Positions 22,181-33,198 of a stretch of 64,000 nt of DNA are shown in pieces. The DNA is from Hemerocallis citrina (lineage: Eukaryota; Streptophyta; Magnoliopsida; Asparagales; Asphodelaceae), in NCBI GenBank assembly GCA_017893485.1, contig CM030363.1, positions 171,169,456 to 171,233,455 on the forward strand, in the 5' to 3' direction. Within the stretch, counting starts at the first letter, position 1. Every line of letters starts with the position of its first letter. Below the pieces are notes generated by a model that was not told where the DNA came from, ran no database searches, and worked only from the letters and a program-made list of their open reading frames with translations. The translations under genes and the position numbers were made by a program.

Positions 22181-22849
22181 TGTTGGGTTTATGTCTTGCA
22201 TACGATGTTGGATATGAAGACGATAAGACGATGGAGGGATCGAAACGGTTGGAGACAGAGTGGAGGCAAGAAGGAAATAGTCAGCAGCAGCAGCAGAAGG
22301 AGGTTGCGGTCAACCGCAACTCAGGTGCGATCGACCGACCCCTGTACGATGTCTTCCCGCGGGGAGGACAGTCGATCGTCTTGTTGGACAGTCAACCGTT
22401 TGCGGCGCTGATGGGTTCTGAGCTTGAGTCTAGCTGATTCGTGAGAAGCCTAACTTGCTCTTCAAGTTAGATCGTGTGGCTCTTATCGTAGGGTTATCTC
22501 TTCCGTAATATCCAATGGCTATTGTATTAAGATATCAACTTAGGGTTTTCTCTAGATCTATATATAAACAATTGTTAATGGCTCCTAGAACGATATGATT
22601 CTATTGAGTGTCAAATAGAATAAGAGAGTACTTCATCTAAGAGAGTGAGAGAGTTTCTCCATTGCAAGCAACACCCAAGTTCCAGTTAGGCTTGAGAGAT
22701 AACATTTTAGTTCTTCCTTCCCCAAATTAAGGCGAAAGTCCCAACCAGGACAATTCTTGTGTACTTTGTATAATTGGTGCGATCTAGTTTTGTTTGGTGG
22801 TTTGTGTTGATTGTGTCAATAACTTAACAACATACTCAAATTCCTAACA
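22181..22849 (+). repeat. Copia solo LTR (D-like family)
   Basis: The 669-bp block starts TGTTGGGTTTATG and ends TTCCTAACA, flanked by a perfect 5-bp duplication tcaag (22176-22180 and 22850-22854). A TATA-like TATATATAAA lies at 22559-22568. TCGA-type palindromes and CpG-decayed variants (gcggtcaaccgc, gcgatcgaccgacc, cagtcgatcg, cagtcaaccg) lie at 22300-22395, 165-260 bp upstream. Ends, layout and motif type resemble the LTRs of element D. It sits about 310 bp beyond the stop codon of the RING gene. Confidence 0.85.
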
Positions 22850-23164
22850 TCAAGAACACAAAATCAGATGAATATAACTGCCAACATACGAAATAGAGTT
22901 ATATAGCCCCTTCAGCCTTTGAAACGAAATCAGATAACCATAACCAGGCTAGCTTTAACCATTTTCCTCGTGAAACAAGTATTCACTTGCAAGTACAACA
23001 GCGTTATGATCCAAAATAAAAGGTACAGGCCAGGTCCTATACTACTAATTTTTATAAACAGGCAATTAACATTGATTTCCATAACCACCACCATCGATGA
23101 TTTATAGACAACAGTACCAAGAATCTTCACATGATGACATTTACGAGTAGAAACCTTCGAGAAT
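22850..23164 (-). other. Probable 3' UTR / downstream flank of the RING gene
   Basis: Non-coding sequence between the RING gene stop codon and the solo LTR. No clear polyadenylation signal could be fixed. Confidence 0.4.
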
Positions 23165-23968
23165 TCACCTCCTCTTTAATGTCGGACCGGATACCACACT
23201 CGTACACCCCACCATCCCAGTAGAGACCCGAGGCGAACATGATACAGTTCTTTTAGAGCTTTCGCCCCTCTCCTTCCCTGAATTTCCTTTCAACGACAGC
23301 TGCCTTAGCTGCCTTTTAATCCGACTATGATTCCTTGGCAACACACCGCTACTACTACTGCACTTGGGCACATCTGTAGCCCCTTCTACACAATCACCTA
23401 CCTGCCCATAGCTCCAAACTCTTGAAGGTCCCTCCTCAAGTGATCTAAACCTCGGTAGCCCATTCTTTAGCTGGCAAATACCCCACTGCTCTACACTTTG
23501 AGCATTTTCCAACATCTTGCAAAGTGGGCAAGGCGGGTCGTGCTTTCGTGATTTGGGTGTGATTCGTTCCAAACACTCAGCGTGATAGACATGCCAGCAT
23601 GAAAGAACACCAGTAACTGGCACAGATCCCCAGGGTGATCTTCCCGACAAAAACTTTTCACAAAGTCCACATCTAGTGCCTCCATATGGATTTTTAAGTG
23701 GAAGACCAGAGCATTCAGCTTCCGACGATACAGACATATGAGAAAGAGGAGTGTTGTCGAAGTTAGAAGGAGCAAAAGGGCCATTAGATTCTTCGGATTC
23801 TGGAGTCAACTCGTGATATGAGTAAGGGTGGATGGCTTTGGACATGAATGAACAACAACTTGAGAAGCTAGGGGGGGAGGGACCATGAGTTTTTGATGTA
23901 GGATCATATTCACTGTCATAGGATCGAGAGGATGAAGACCGGAAACTCTCCCGAGCTCTTGAAGTTCC
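23165..23968 (-). CDS. RING-H2 zinc-finger protein, last coding exon
   Basis: This exon encodes 267 residues plus the TGA stop (23165-23167). The acceptor is ..TGCCTGTAG before GGAACT at 23968. It begins GTSRARESFRSSSSRS, passes FMSKAIHPYSYHELTPE, and carries the RING finger: CGLC, then 20 residues, CWHVYHAEC, 14 residues, CPLC (C-X2-C, C-X-H-X2-H-X2-C, C-X2-C), so all eight zinc ligands are present. Such domains usually recruit an E2 as part of a ubiquitin ligase. The tail (LKNGLPRFRSLEEGPS, NHSRIKRQLRQLSLKGNS) matches my memory of a plant-wide RING family of unknown specific role. About nine residues seem missing between PWGS and VPVTG relative to relatives. Confidence 0.85.
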   Translation of the reverse strand, partial: GTSRARESFRSSSSRSYDSEYDPTSKTHGPSPPSFSSCCSFMSKAIHPYSYHELTPESEESNGPFAPSNFDNTPLSHMSVSSEAECSGLPLKNPYGGTRCGLCEKFLSGRSPWGSVPVTGVLSCWHVYHAECLERITPKSRKHDPPCPLCKMLENAQSVEQWGICQLKNGLPRFRSLEEGPSRVWSYGQVGDCVEGATDVPKCSSSSGVLPRNHSRIKRQLRQLSLKGNSGKERGESSKRTVSCSPRVSTGMVGCTSVVSGPTLKRR

Positions 23969-24055
23969 CTACAGGCACAAACGTTGGTAGCTTAATAAGA
24001 TGCAAAGTTAGAAATATTCTTTTGTATGAAAAGGGTGCGGGTACAGATTGGATAC

Positions 24056-24096
24056 CTCCGCAAAGTATGAGAAGCTCCGATGTGTAGATAATGATT
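24056..24096 (-). CDS. RING-H2 protein, 41-bp middle exon
   Basis: A 41-bp exon between the acceptor TTTGTGTTTTCTTTACAG and the donor GAG|GTATCC. Joined to the A left over from the upstream exon it gives 14 in-frame codons, KSLSTHRSFSYFAE, continuing into GTSRARES. Exact phase agreement on both sides (313+41 bases from the ATG at 46972 make 118 codons) supports it. It corresponds to the small exon encoding the '..GPLSFTPTME' segment of relatives as I remember them. The intron to the last exon is only 87 bp. Confidence 0.78.
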
Positions 24097-25269
24097 CTGT
24101 AAAGAAAACACAAAGAACTATTTTCAGCCACCATCTGGAAAAGAAAAGGATTTTCTGCAAACATAAAGGCAGCAGGGAAAAAACACAACTCAAACTTTTA
24201 ATGTCCAGCAAGATTTAACAATATCAAAGGGTCAATAAGCTAGCCCATAGTCTCCTAGTTTCTAAGTTCTGACTGATTCCTAACATACAATGACAGCATA
24301 TAAAGTATCAAATCAGCTTCATACAAGGAAGGAGAAGGAAAGAAAAAAAAAAGGGTGGTCTTGCACTCGTCCATGCCCATCCAATATGTAAATATATTTG
24401 CCTAAAATCTGTAGAACCTAAACTGCCAAAGTAATAAGCAAGCTGCATATATCCACACCATCTGATATGTATATATCTTTGCTCTAAAAATCAGTCAAAG
24501 AAGCTGCAGATGCACATGCCATCCGATACGTAAATAACTTTGCACCACACACACACAGGATATGCACATGCAGTCCAATATGAAAGTATCTTATCTTTGC
24601 TCCACACATGTGAACGCTCGTGCAAGGCATGCATGCATGCACAGAAGCGGCCACATGCATGTACACACATATACAGAGATGTGCCTTCATTTATGTGAAG
24701 CATATAGCACCCCCAATCCCTCTCTGTGGGACCCACTGCAAACAAAAAAATCACATGCACACAGATATGGCCCTCCTCTATATAAGGCAACAGGCATACA
24801 GCTCCTCTAATCCCTTTATACAGGAACCACTGCAAAATTTTAATACACGAAACCGAAAGATCATGGATAGATAATACGGGCTAACAAATTTCGTGTTGAT
24901 GGGAATGAACCCACTCCCTAAGCATAATATAGGAAAAACCAGACATGAAACTCTTGCATTGGTTTAGGATAATACCAGAAGAAAGCCTAAACAGAAAACA
25001 TAAATCATGCACTAGTTATAAAAATGTTTGCTACTAGAAGAAAAGACATGCAACTATAAGTCTTATGCAGGGACATGACATCTTTAGAATGAAAATAAAA
25101 TATCATGAAGAGATAAGATATTGAAGGAGATCAAATAAAAACTTGCAAGCTGCACCAAAGCACTTCACAGCCGACATATAAGACAGGTATAAAAAGAAAT
25201 GGACTTGATAAGATTCATGATGGATAAGATTGAGGAGAAAGAAATATGTATTTTAGCTATGTTGGAAGA

Positions 25270-25296
25270 GGGGGGGGGGGGGGGGGGGGGGGGGGG
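25270..25296. repeat. Poly-G tract
   Basis: An uninterrupted run of 27 G inside the intron. Its length is likely to be unreliable in an assembly. Confidence 0.85.
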
Positions 25297-26454
25297 AATC
25301 TACAGGTGTAGACCACAGTAAATGCTTAGAAAATTTACAGCCAGGAAAAATTAATTTCAATGAAAGACCGAGAGTCTAAAGAAAAATTGGTTTTAAAAAA
25401 ATCAAATAACAGATGAAACCTTTTCAAAAATAGATGAATGCAACTCTTTAAGCAAAGTATTTTGTTAAAAAGAACCATAATCTAAAAGTTGAGGCACCTT
25501 GCAAACAAAGAAAGTGAAATAGAGACTACTTTGTAACAACGAATGAAGATATATGCATACCAAAGAAATCAAAGATAAAGCAACGAATCCTGGTTGGTAA
25601 GCACATAAGGAACTTGAAATATCAAGAAATAACAAACCACTCATTACCAAAAGGAGATTACTTATTTGCAAAACTTTTCAACAAACAAGTTTAGTTAAAA
25701 TCCATATGAAGGTAAAGTCAAAAACTGATCAAGGAGATAACTTCAGTACCTGATTTGGGATCTATACGAAAAACATTAAAATATCTATTTCTTGAAGCCT
25801 ATTTACGCAATTAATTGAAGTTACTATTTGATTTTAGAGGAAGATTCTGAAAGTGCTGAGACAGATATATGGTAGCTATGAAAGAAGTGTCCGTATAGAA
25901 AATGTTCGAGCTATACACTGGCAACCATCATGGTGAAATAAATCCGTCCCCAGAAATAATTGTAACTGAATTTGCTCATGAAATTCTATTGGTTGATGAG
26001 AATAGAAATCTGAATCATTTTTAAATCAGAAAATTAGAGAGGCACTTTAGAGTAATTAGAATCAGTAGATAGAAAATATAATACACAAAATGCGTATTTC
26101 ATACAAATATGAGAAGAAATAAGCATTCAGTCTCATATTTATGGCCACGGATTGGCTAAAATTGTCACTTTCGCACTCTCAACCACTCATCACGTAGGGA
26201 AATCAAGTTACTATCAAGACGATAGCAGATCAAGCAGGATGTCCATTAAACCAGAGCAGGTTCAACAGAGACGAGACATGGTACAATTAGGTATTCTCTA
26301 TGATTCGGAATGTTGAGCAGCAATTAAAATGCTCAGAAAATAAGTATAGTTCGAAGATAGTGAGGTGGATTAGTGATAAATCACTAAAGAACAAGGATGC
26401 ATTCAGTTGATGTAACACAAATTGAAAATGCAGGAGTACTAATTGAGATATGGG

Positions 26455-27037
26455 CACTCTTTTAAATTTCGGCCGATACGAAATCATAGATTTTATACTT
26501 CATATCATTTTGGACCGAAATGTGCAGATTTCGGTCGAAATTGCCGAAATATTGGCCGAAATATTGTCGAAATTGCCGAAATATCGGCTGAAATCGACAC
26601 ACTAATGTTATTGCGAATACATAACTTTTTTTTTGTTGTACCTTTTGCATATAAGTCTTTCAATATAGGACCTTAAGCTAAGATAATGTGAAATATTTTG
26701 TCTCTCTGTTGTTTGTGTATATGCAAAGTCAAGTAAGTCTATTAGCTAATATATTTTTCTAATCAATGCAAATTCAATTTAGTTATATACTTATATTACA
26801 TTATCTTTTATATTGTTGTTAAATTCTGCAAATATTTACCATTATACAATAATTTATATGATAAATGACATGTAGAACATATAATATCTTATTTAGTAAA
26901 AAATATATATGTTTATTGAGTATCCGAAATGAACATCCGAGATGAACACATTTTTCTGAGGTCTCCGACGATATCTCCGATCCGAGACGAAACACCATTT
27001 GCCGAGACGAGTTCGAAAACCGAGATTTAAAACCTTG
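26455..27037. mobile_element. hAT-type MITE with 8-bp target duplication
   Basis: A 583-bp element flanked by a perfect 8-bp duplication gatatggg (26447-26454 and 27038-27045). Its ends are imperfect inverted repeats: CActcTTTTAAATtTCGG on the left and CAAGGTTTTAAATCTCGG as the complement of the right end. Tandem CCGAAATATTGG-like repeats lie near 26530-26595. There is no transposase, so it would be mobilised in trans by an autonomous hAT element. Confidence 0.8.
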
Positions 27038-27378
27038 GATATGGGTATCCAAAATGACGAATGATAGCAATACTAGATTCTCAGAAAGATACGAGGGAGA
27101 ACTAATTGAGATATGGGTATGTGAAATGAAGACTGATAACAATACTAGTAAAAGAAAAATATGATAATAATTAATAGAGTTGAATGAAAGAAAAAGATTG
27201 TTGAGCCCAAAAGATTTGGAATAAAGGGATTAGGCATTTTTGTTTATCCTGTTACTAATTTATGAATACGGATACAAGAATAGGGTTCTGGTTTGACACA
27301 ATACTTTAATGGGATTAAGTAGTTTTTGTGGGTGGTGAAGTGGAGGTGGTGGGAAAAAGGTATACTTTTTACTTATGG

Positions 27379-27606
27379 GAAAATGACCAAACAGCACCCA
27401 AAGTTTATCATAATTCTCAAAAAACACCCAAGACCAAATAGCACCCAAAGTTTATCATAATTTCTAAATAGCATACATACTTTTTTCGCTACAAAAAAAA
27501 TGGTTTTTGAGAACTAAGGTAAACTTCGAGTGCTATTTGGGTATTATAAAAACTTTGGGTGCTTCTTGGGAATTAAGGTAACTTTGAGTGCTATTTTGTC
27601 CTTAAC
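27379..27606. mobile_element. Small inverted-repeat MITE
   Basis: The left side (gggaaaatgaccaaacagcac, caaagttta) is inverted on the right side (actttgagtgc, tattttgtcct, taaccc). Internal repeats of cacccaaagtttatcataat occur twice. No convincing target duplication was found, so the superfamily is open. Confidence 0.6.
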
Positions 27607-27774
27607 CCTTATATTATATACAAGTAAAAAAAAACTAAATATAAAAAATCCAAGCATTTGAGCAACTTCATTAAAATGATGAAGTTAAATAATGATAATA
27701 ATCAACTTTTAATCAACTTTCATGACAAAAACAAGTATTGATAAACTAATGGCAATCATAAGTTTTTGACTTTT

Positions 27775-28750
27775 TGTAAATCACCCCGGGGGGGAATAGG
27801 GTGATTGTGCGGAAATTAAAAATAATAATAAAAAAGTTACAAAGTAAATGAGAAGAGATAGAGAAAGCAAACACAGCAAGCACAAGTGAAGCAGCGATAT
27901 AACGTGGCTCGACCCTCAAGTCTACGTCCATACTACCTACTTGTAGCAATTCTCCGCCGCAAGCGATCCACTATACTCAAAGCCTTGTACAGTGATTCTT
28001 GGATTCAGGCCGAGAGACCTATTACACCCACAGGACTTCTAAGGCAAAGCCCCGTCAATCTCACCAAAGTGGAAGAAAAGAAAACTCATGATCTTTAATG
28101 ATCCTGACTAAAGAAAACAAATAAGTATTACACACTCGGATTGATTGTTGAATTGATTAGTTCAGAAGATTTTTCTTAGAGGAATAGGTGAGGAATACAC
28201 AGTGGGTTCTCTATATAGACTAGGAACTGTATCTCAGACTAGGAAGTGTATCCCTCAAAAATAGAAACGATACATTCCAAAAGAGTAATCTGCACGAGGT
28301 ACGGTCGACCGCAAATAAGGACAGTCGACCGTTCATCTTTTAATCGAAAAGTCAAAAGATGAATGGTCGACTGTAACTGTGATGAGCGGTCGACCGACAA
28401 AATGGTACGGTCGACCGCAATCGTGTTGATTCTAACGACACCACTTTATATTCTTACCATGTACTAATCAATCAATAATCAATCAATTACATATAAAATC
28501 TCACATATATGGAAGTACAGAAAATGATCTTGCTAGCTTTATTGGGCTCTAATCAACATGTGCTCTTTTTTAATAATGTCTTTTTTTACTTAATTTTGTA
28601 ATCCTTCTTTATTGCTTTCCTTCTTTTGCTTATTTTTGAATCTTTTTGACTCTCTTATTGATGTATTTATTCTTAAAAATCTGAACATCTTAATTGAAAC
28701 TTATTAGTATTTGTAAGCATATTTTGTGCACACCAAACTAAGAGTCAGCA
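27775..28750 (-). repeat. E left outer LTR (LTR-a)
   Basis: A 976-bp LTR, plus-strand ends TGTAAATCACCCC and AGAGTCAGCA. On the minus strand a TATA-like TCTATATAG lies at 28211-28219, with five GGTCGACC-type sites just upstream (28300-28415). It is the 3' LTR of the minus-oriented arm, as the adjacent polypurine tract shows. Confidence 0.88.
28295..28420. promoter_or_regulatory. U3 palindrome array, LTR-a
   Basis: Sites acggtcgaccgc, cagtcgaccgt, tggtcgactgt, gcggtcgaccga and acggtcgaccgc occur in 120 bp, about 80-200 bp upstream of the TATA-like box on the minus strand. Confidence 0.5.
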
Positions 28751-28763
28751 ATCTCCCCCCTTT
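28751..28763 (-). other. Polypurine tract of the left E arm
   Basis: The minus strand reads AAAGGGGGGAGAT directly before LTR-a, the same form as in element C (AAAAGGGGGAGAT). Confidence 0.8.
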
Positions 28764-29595
28764 GGTGTGAACAAAACATGTCTTTGAATGTTGAAAATAA
28801 AGTATATAAATACTCCCCCTTAATCCAATACTTCATGTATCAAAGATTTTCATAAGAGATATTTTCAGTATTTATTATCAGTAAAAACATTCATTCAATA
28901 TTTATTTTTAGTAAAAACATTCAAAAAGATTCTCCCCCTTTTTGGAACACACCAAGAGGGAACTAGAAATGAAAAATGATATATAAACAATACTCCCCCT
29001 AAATTCATGCATGGAGAATATAAATGAACATACAATAAGAATGTGAGTTTAGAGCAAACAGGAGAATAAGCAATTTGGGGGAATATTTCATTTTTGAAAA
29101 ACGGAAGGAAAATCTACTTACATGATACCGTTGATCGCGAGACTCTTTGACATACAGTGAGAGTTCTTCATGGTATCATAGATTTGAGATTTTCCCAATA
29201 GAAACGAGAGACAGTGCAGAAGATTAAAGAAATAAATTTCAAGAAATTAGAAACCATAGAAGAATTGTAAAACAGATATTCCTTGCACACAAAAAAAAAA
29301 AGCCAGAATCCAAAAGGGCAGAGGCGAGACCGATCGACTGCACGGTCGACCACAACTATACATACAGAGGGTAGTTTGACTAAGACCAAAGAAGGAACCG
29401 GTCGACCGCCCGGTCGACCGAAATACTTATACGACATGATTATAAAAAACAGAAGCATATAGCCAGATATGTGAGAATTTTTGCAAGCATTTAAAAGCAA
29501 TTTCTGGATAGATGTGATTACATAGTAAAAAGGTGCATACATGAGAATACTGGTTCATACTACAGTTATCCAATTACAATCTAATCACCAAGGAT
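28764..29595 (-). other. E left arm: region between ORF2 and polypurine tract
   Basis: Non-coding on the element strand. It includes ctccccct-type runs at 28810-28995 and GGTCGACC-type sites at 29343-29420. It mirrors 42357-43240 of the right arm. Confidence 0.6.
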
Positions 29596-30710
29596 CTATT
29601 CCTCATCATCATTATCACCACCATCATCTTCGTCTTCATTGTCCTCATCATCTTCATCATCATTGTCCTCATTATCAGGAGGAGAAAGAAATTCCCAATC
29701 GTTCTTGCCTTGCAAGTATTCAGTAGTGTTGACATAGTAACCATATACTTGCATTTGATGAGCGGCAAATTGCTCATGAGTCACGAACGAAGATAAGGAA
29801 GAGGGAGTAGTATTCTTGCGACGAGAGGAGGAAGGGGCTTGTACGGGTTGTTCGACTTGGCGCCCTTGTTAAGCTTGACGACGACGAGCCCGTTGGGAAA
29901 CGGAACATCAATGCCCATTTATTGAGGAAGAATTGGCAGAGGTTTTTTGCTCAAAAGAAAATTCTCAACATCAATACGGGAGTCGATAGCTAGATTGTAA
30001 ATAAGAGAACTATAGGGAAGGCCACAATTTCGAGAAGTTGCAAAATTCATGGTGTGAATAATAAACGTGGTAAGATCAAATTTATATTCGCCAAGAATGA
30101 GAAAGATTATGAACGACTGATCAACCCGTATTTCAGACTTGTCATTCTTTTTGGGCAAGATATTTGCATTTACGATTTTGTTCAAAATACGGGCAGAATT
30201 GGTAAAATTTGTGGGAGCGGGACTAGGAAGATGAGAAAATTCTGGTCGAACAATCATGGATTAGACAATATTTTTATCATGGCCGGGTTTATAGTCAAGT
30301 GTTTTGAAATCAAGATGATAAGCATCAAATTCTCCTTTGGGAAATTCATCTCCTACGAAGATATTCGGGAGTAATTTTGATTCTTTTTCCAAGAATGATA
30401 GAAGAGAGAGTGAGATCATTGTCTTGAAAGCCTTCAAGATTAGCATAAATTGACGAGTCAATGACTCGGAGTGGGTGCTTGGTGTAGCAAGATAATTCTC
30501 CCACCCAAAATCTCGAAGAATCCTAACTATAACAGATAATTGCCCGCCTAAGGATGCTAAAATTATCTCACGGTTGGCAACAACCAGAGCATTCCAAAGT
30601 GCAGAAAAATAAAGATCGGCGCAATTAGAATTTCTAAACGTAATACCTTCTCTAGTGACAAATTTTGAGGCTATAACGTTCTTACCCTTAGATCTGTGAG
30701 AGGAGGCCAT
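29596..30710 (-). pseudogene. ORF2 of E (left copy), putative plant transposon-protein domain
   Basis: It starts at the ATG 30708-30710 (MASSHRSKGKNVIASK), 130 bp downstream of a TATAAATA box. Followed across frameshifts it contains REGITFRNSNCADLYFSALW, an RQFYANLEGF-like block, PEFSHLPSPAPTNFTNSARI, NANILPKKNDKSEIRVDQSF and GLPYSSLIYNLAIDSRIDV, ending in an acidic tail (DNEDEDDGGDNDDEE). The FYANL and 'nilP..sev.v...l+..il' blocks resemble the domain called putative plant transposon protein (Transposase_32-like). No signal peptide or membrane helix is visible, so it is unlike a classic envelope. Stops at 30261-30263 and 29919-29921, plus frameshifts near 30440, 30360 and 29890, disrupt it. 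Confidence 0.68.
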
Positions 30711-30839
30711 GGAGCAAGAAAGAAGAAAACACCCAAAATTTAAGAGGGAATCGCAGAAAAATATGAAGTCTATTTAATGGGTTTTAGAGGAGGGAGGCTA
30801 GGGTTTACCGTGAAGATTGAGGGAGAGAAGATGGAAGAG

Positions 30840-31075
30840 TATTTATACTAAATGTGTAGGACCTGAATGTCATAGAAAGAAAGAGACCTAAGCAGCCGAT
30901 CGAATCGGTCGACCAATTCAAAGAGACGGTCGACCGCACCACAAGAGAAGAGGGGTTTTAATATAATAAGTTTTGGCAGAGAGGTGCACGGTCGACCATG
31001 CAATCGACCGGTCCACATTCGACTGATACCAATTTCCTACGTATAACACGGTCGACCGGTCGGTCAACCGAACAT
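30840..31075 (-). promoter_or_regulatory. Internal promoter module before ORF2 (left arm)
   Basis: A TATAAATA box (30840-30847, minus) is preceded by GGTCGACC-type palindromes at about 30905-31070 and followed by a leader with CCCTAGCC to the ORF2 ATG. The same arrangement stands in the right arm, so it pre-dates the duplication. Confidence 0.6.
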
Positions 31076-31219
31076 GCAACTGACTTTTAATTTCTGAAAG
31101 TCATTTTTCTTCGAATCAACATATTAATTTTAGATCAGGTTATAACATGTCAAGGAAAGTTGTTTTATGTTGTAAAATTCACACAATACATGCATTTCTT
31201 AGATAGATAACTGATGTTT

Positions 31220-31330
31220 TAAACATTTTACTTTGGAAATAAGTCATCTGTCATATGGTTTAAGCATCCGCTATCAAGGTTCCACCGATCTTTAGTCTTG
31301 ATACGTTGAGAGACCTACATCAAGATTAGT
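31220..31330 (-). pseudogene. E left arm: truncated protease
   Basis: The reading RIKTKDRWNLDSGCLNHMT keeps the D-S-G active site of Copia protease, then hits a stop within about ten codons. No GAG-pre-integrase, integrase or RT follows; the sequence passes straight to the ORF2 promoter region. The pol deletion begins here. Confidence 0.75.
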
Positions 31331-31383
31331 AGGTATAATTTTGGGTGCCCAAGTTTGTTTTGAACCTACATTTACATTCTTTC

Positions 31384-32264
31384 TTACCCAAACAAATTAG
31401 TATTCCAATTTAAAGAGCAATTATAGGAAATATGCCCTAATCTACAGCAATAGTGACATGTGATACGATTATGACTTGGGCTATGCACACTTGCATAGTT
31501 TTGTGCTGATTTGTGATTATGTTGGTGACTATGCATGTGTATGACATGATGACTTAGATTTTTGATGGTGTATTGGCTCTTCGTAACCAAACCCTCGATT
31601 ATCATGATAAGATCTTGAATTCTTTGTAACAAGGTAACAGAGCCCTTCATATTATTCAACAACTTTCTCGAGCTCCATTACTCTTTTACAAAGTCTTTTC
31701 CTAGTCATCTCATCGTCTTTTGTGTTCCAACGAAGAGTGTCTAGTGTTGCATCAAGTATTCTATTTTGTTCAAAAGCTTCATTACAACCCTCCACTACCT
31801 CATCAAATTTTCTTTTGCATTCTTTTAAATCATCAGTGAGTTTAGCAATATAAACAGATTTCTCATTAATTTCTCTTAGGTTTTCATCATGTGTTGCTAA
31901 GGATTCTTGAATTTGTTGTTTTAAATACTCATTTTCCTCTATCAACAAATCATGGTCTTTCCTAAATGACTCAAATTTTTTCATAATCAAAGAATTTTTA
32001 TTCTTCAGTTTTTTTATTTTTAGCGATGCAAGATGCATGTGATTCATTTGAAATTTGTTTATATTGTCTTACTTCACGACTCAATTTCTTAGCATAATCT
32101 TTTAATCCATTACACGTGTCTACTAAATCATCGTAATTGGGTTCCTCGATTACCTCTTCTTGAGATGATAATTGCACCTCACCATTCCCAAGAGCCATGA
32201 AACCAACATTGTTGTGATCTTGCTCATCCTCACTGAAATCTGAGTCTAACCTTGTTGCCTTCAA
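31384..32264 (-). pseudogene. E left arm: gag coiled-coil and second zinc knuckle
   Basis: A long charged helical stretch (SLIMKKFESFRKDHDLLIEE, LKQQIQESLATHDENLREIN, TDDLKECKRKFDEVVEG, MTRKRLCKRVMELEKVVE) has heptad-like spacing typical of a coiled coil. It is followed by a His-rich segment and a CCHC knuckle, CHYCCRLGHISYNC, at about 31430. Frameshifts fall near 32020 and 31660. It is homologous to 60725-61513 in element C. Confidence 0.75.
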
Positions 32265-33198
32265 CCCTTCTTTCTCAATCCTGGAATGGAGTGGTAGTTG
32301 TCCTTGTTCCTGTCCTGTGAGATGGGACAGTTTGAGCGAATGTATTCAAGCTTCTTGCATTTGTAGCATATGTCGTCTTTGTCCTTTTCTCTTTCTCCTT
32401 GGTACCTGCCGTATTTTTTATGTTTAAGATACATGCGAAATTGCTTAGTCAACAAGGCGATGTCTTCATCTGACTCCTCACAATCTGACTCTGCTTTTGA
32501 TGATCGAGATTTTTTGCTTTCAAGGCGATGGTCCTCTCTTCGGTTTTTGGTTCAATCCAGATGTTCTGCCTGAATCGTTTGGTTTCGGTCATCTCCATCT
32601 CGTATGCTTCAGTTTTCCTTGGAAGGTGTAGTAATCGAATCCCTTTTCCTCAAGGGTCTCCCTCATAGTGGTAGCTTTTACGTCTCATTCCTGCGTGAGA
32701 CAGCTTATGAGTTTCCGACCTTTCGATCATCATCCAACCCCTTACCTAAGCTCTAAAGCTCGTGTGCAATAATATCGAAATGGGCAAGCATTTGATCTAC
32801 GTTCTCTCCTGGCAACATACGAAAAAATATCAAACTTATAAAAACATAAATTAACTTTTGCTTTTACTTCAGATGCGGTTCCCTTATGCCATTTCAGCAT
32901 GTTGTTCCAAATTTCGTATGCAGTCTTGCAGTTTCGCCCACATCGCATTAATTCTTCATTGTTTAATCCTGCATAAAGAGCTGTCATAGCTTTGGAGTTT
33001 GTGGTTTTTAGTTCTAGCTCTGCTTTTAAGAAAGCCTTCTTTCCATCGCTGACAGAAATATCTGTTTTGTTTATGCACACATTCCATACTTCTTCTCCAA
33101 GCATCTGTAAGAAATGAGACATACGAACTTTTCAAACATCATAGCATTTTCCATCAAAATATGGTGAACGTGTTAGACTCGTCCCATTAGAGATGAAT
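32261..33198 (-). pseudogene. E left arm: gag N-part and first zinc knuckle
   Basis: The reading MSHFLQMLGEEVWNVCINKT, AMTALYAGLNNEELMRCGRN, TASEVKAKVNLCFYKFDIF is Copia gag of the same family as element C. It has frameshifts after FDIF and near 32640, and the first knuckle CYKCKKLEYIRSNC has lost its usual His. The gag start and primer site are missing because the arm is cut at about 33198 by the LTR of element D. Confidence 0.8.

Noticed and set aside
24484..24874. Several short His/Cys-rich ORFs, one Cys-rich and toxin- or metallothionein-like at first glance
   Set aside because: They come from catgcatg and acacac repeats inside intron 2; no signal peptide or conserved spacing is present.
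25270..25296. Poly-G run, with similar runs at 17519-17537 (C) and 49762-49780
   Set aside because: Homopolymers of uncertain length, likely polymerase or assembly-sensitive. No flanking features suggest more than a mononucleotide repeat, though G-quadruplex formation is possible.
29541..29784. His-rich plus-strand ORF (HHHYHHHHLRLHC)
   Set aside because: Antisense shadow of the GAT/GAA acidic tail of ORF2 on the minus strand.
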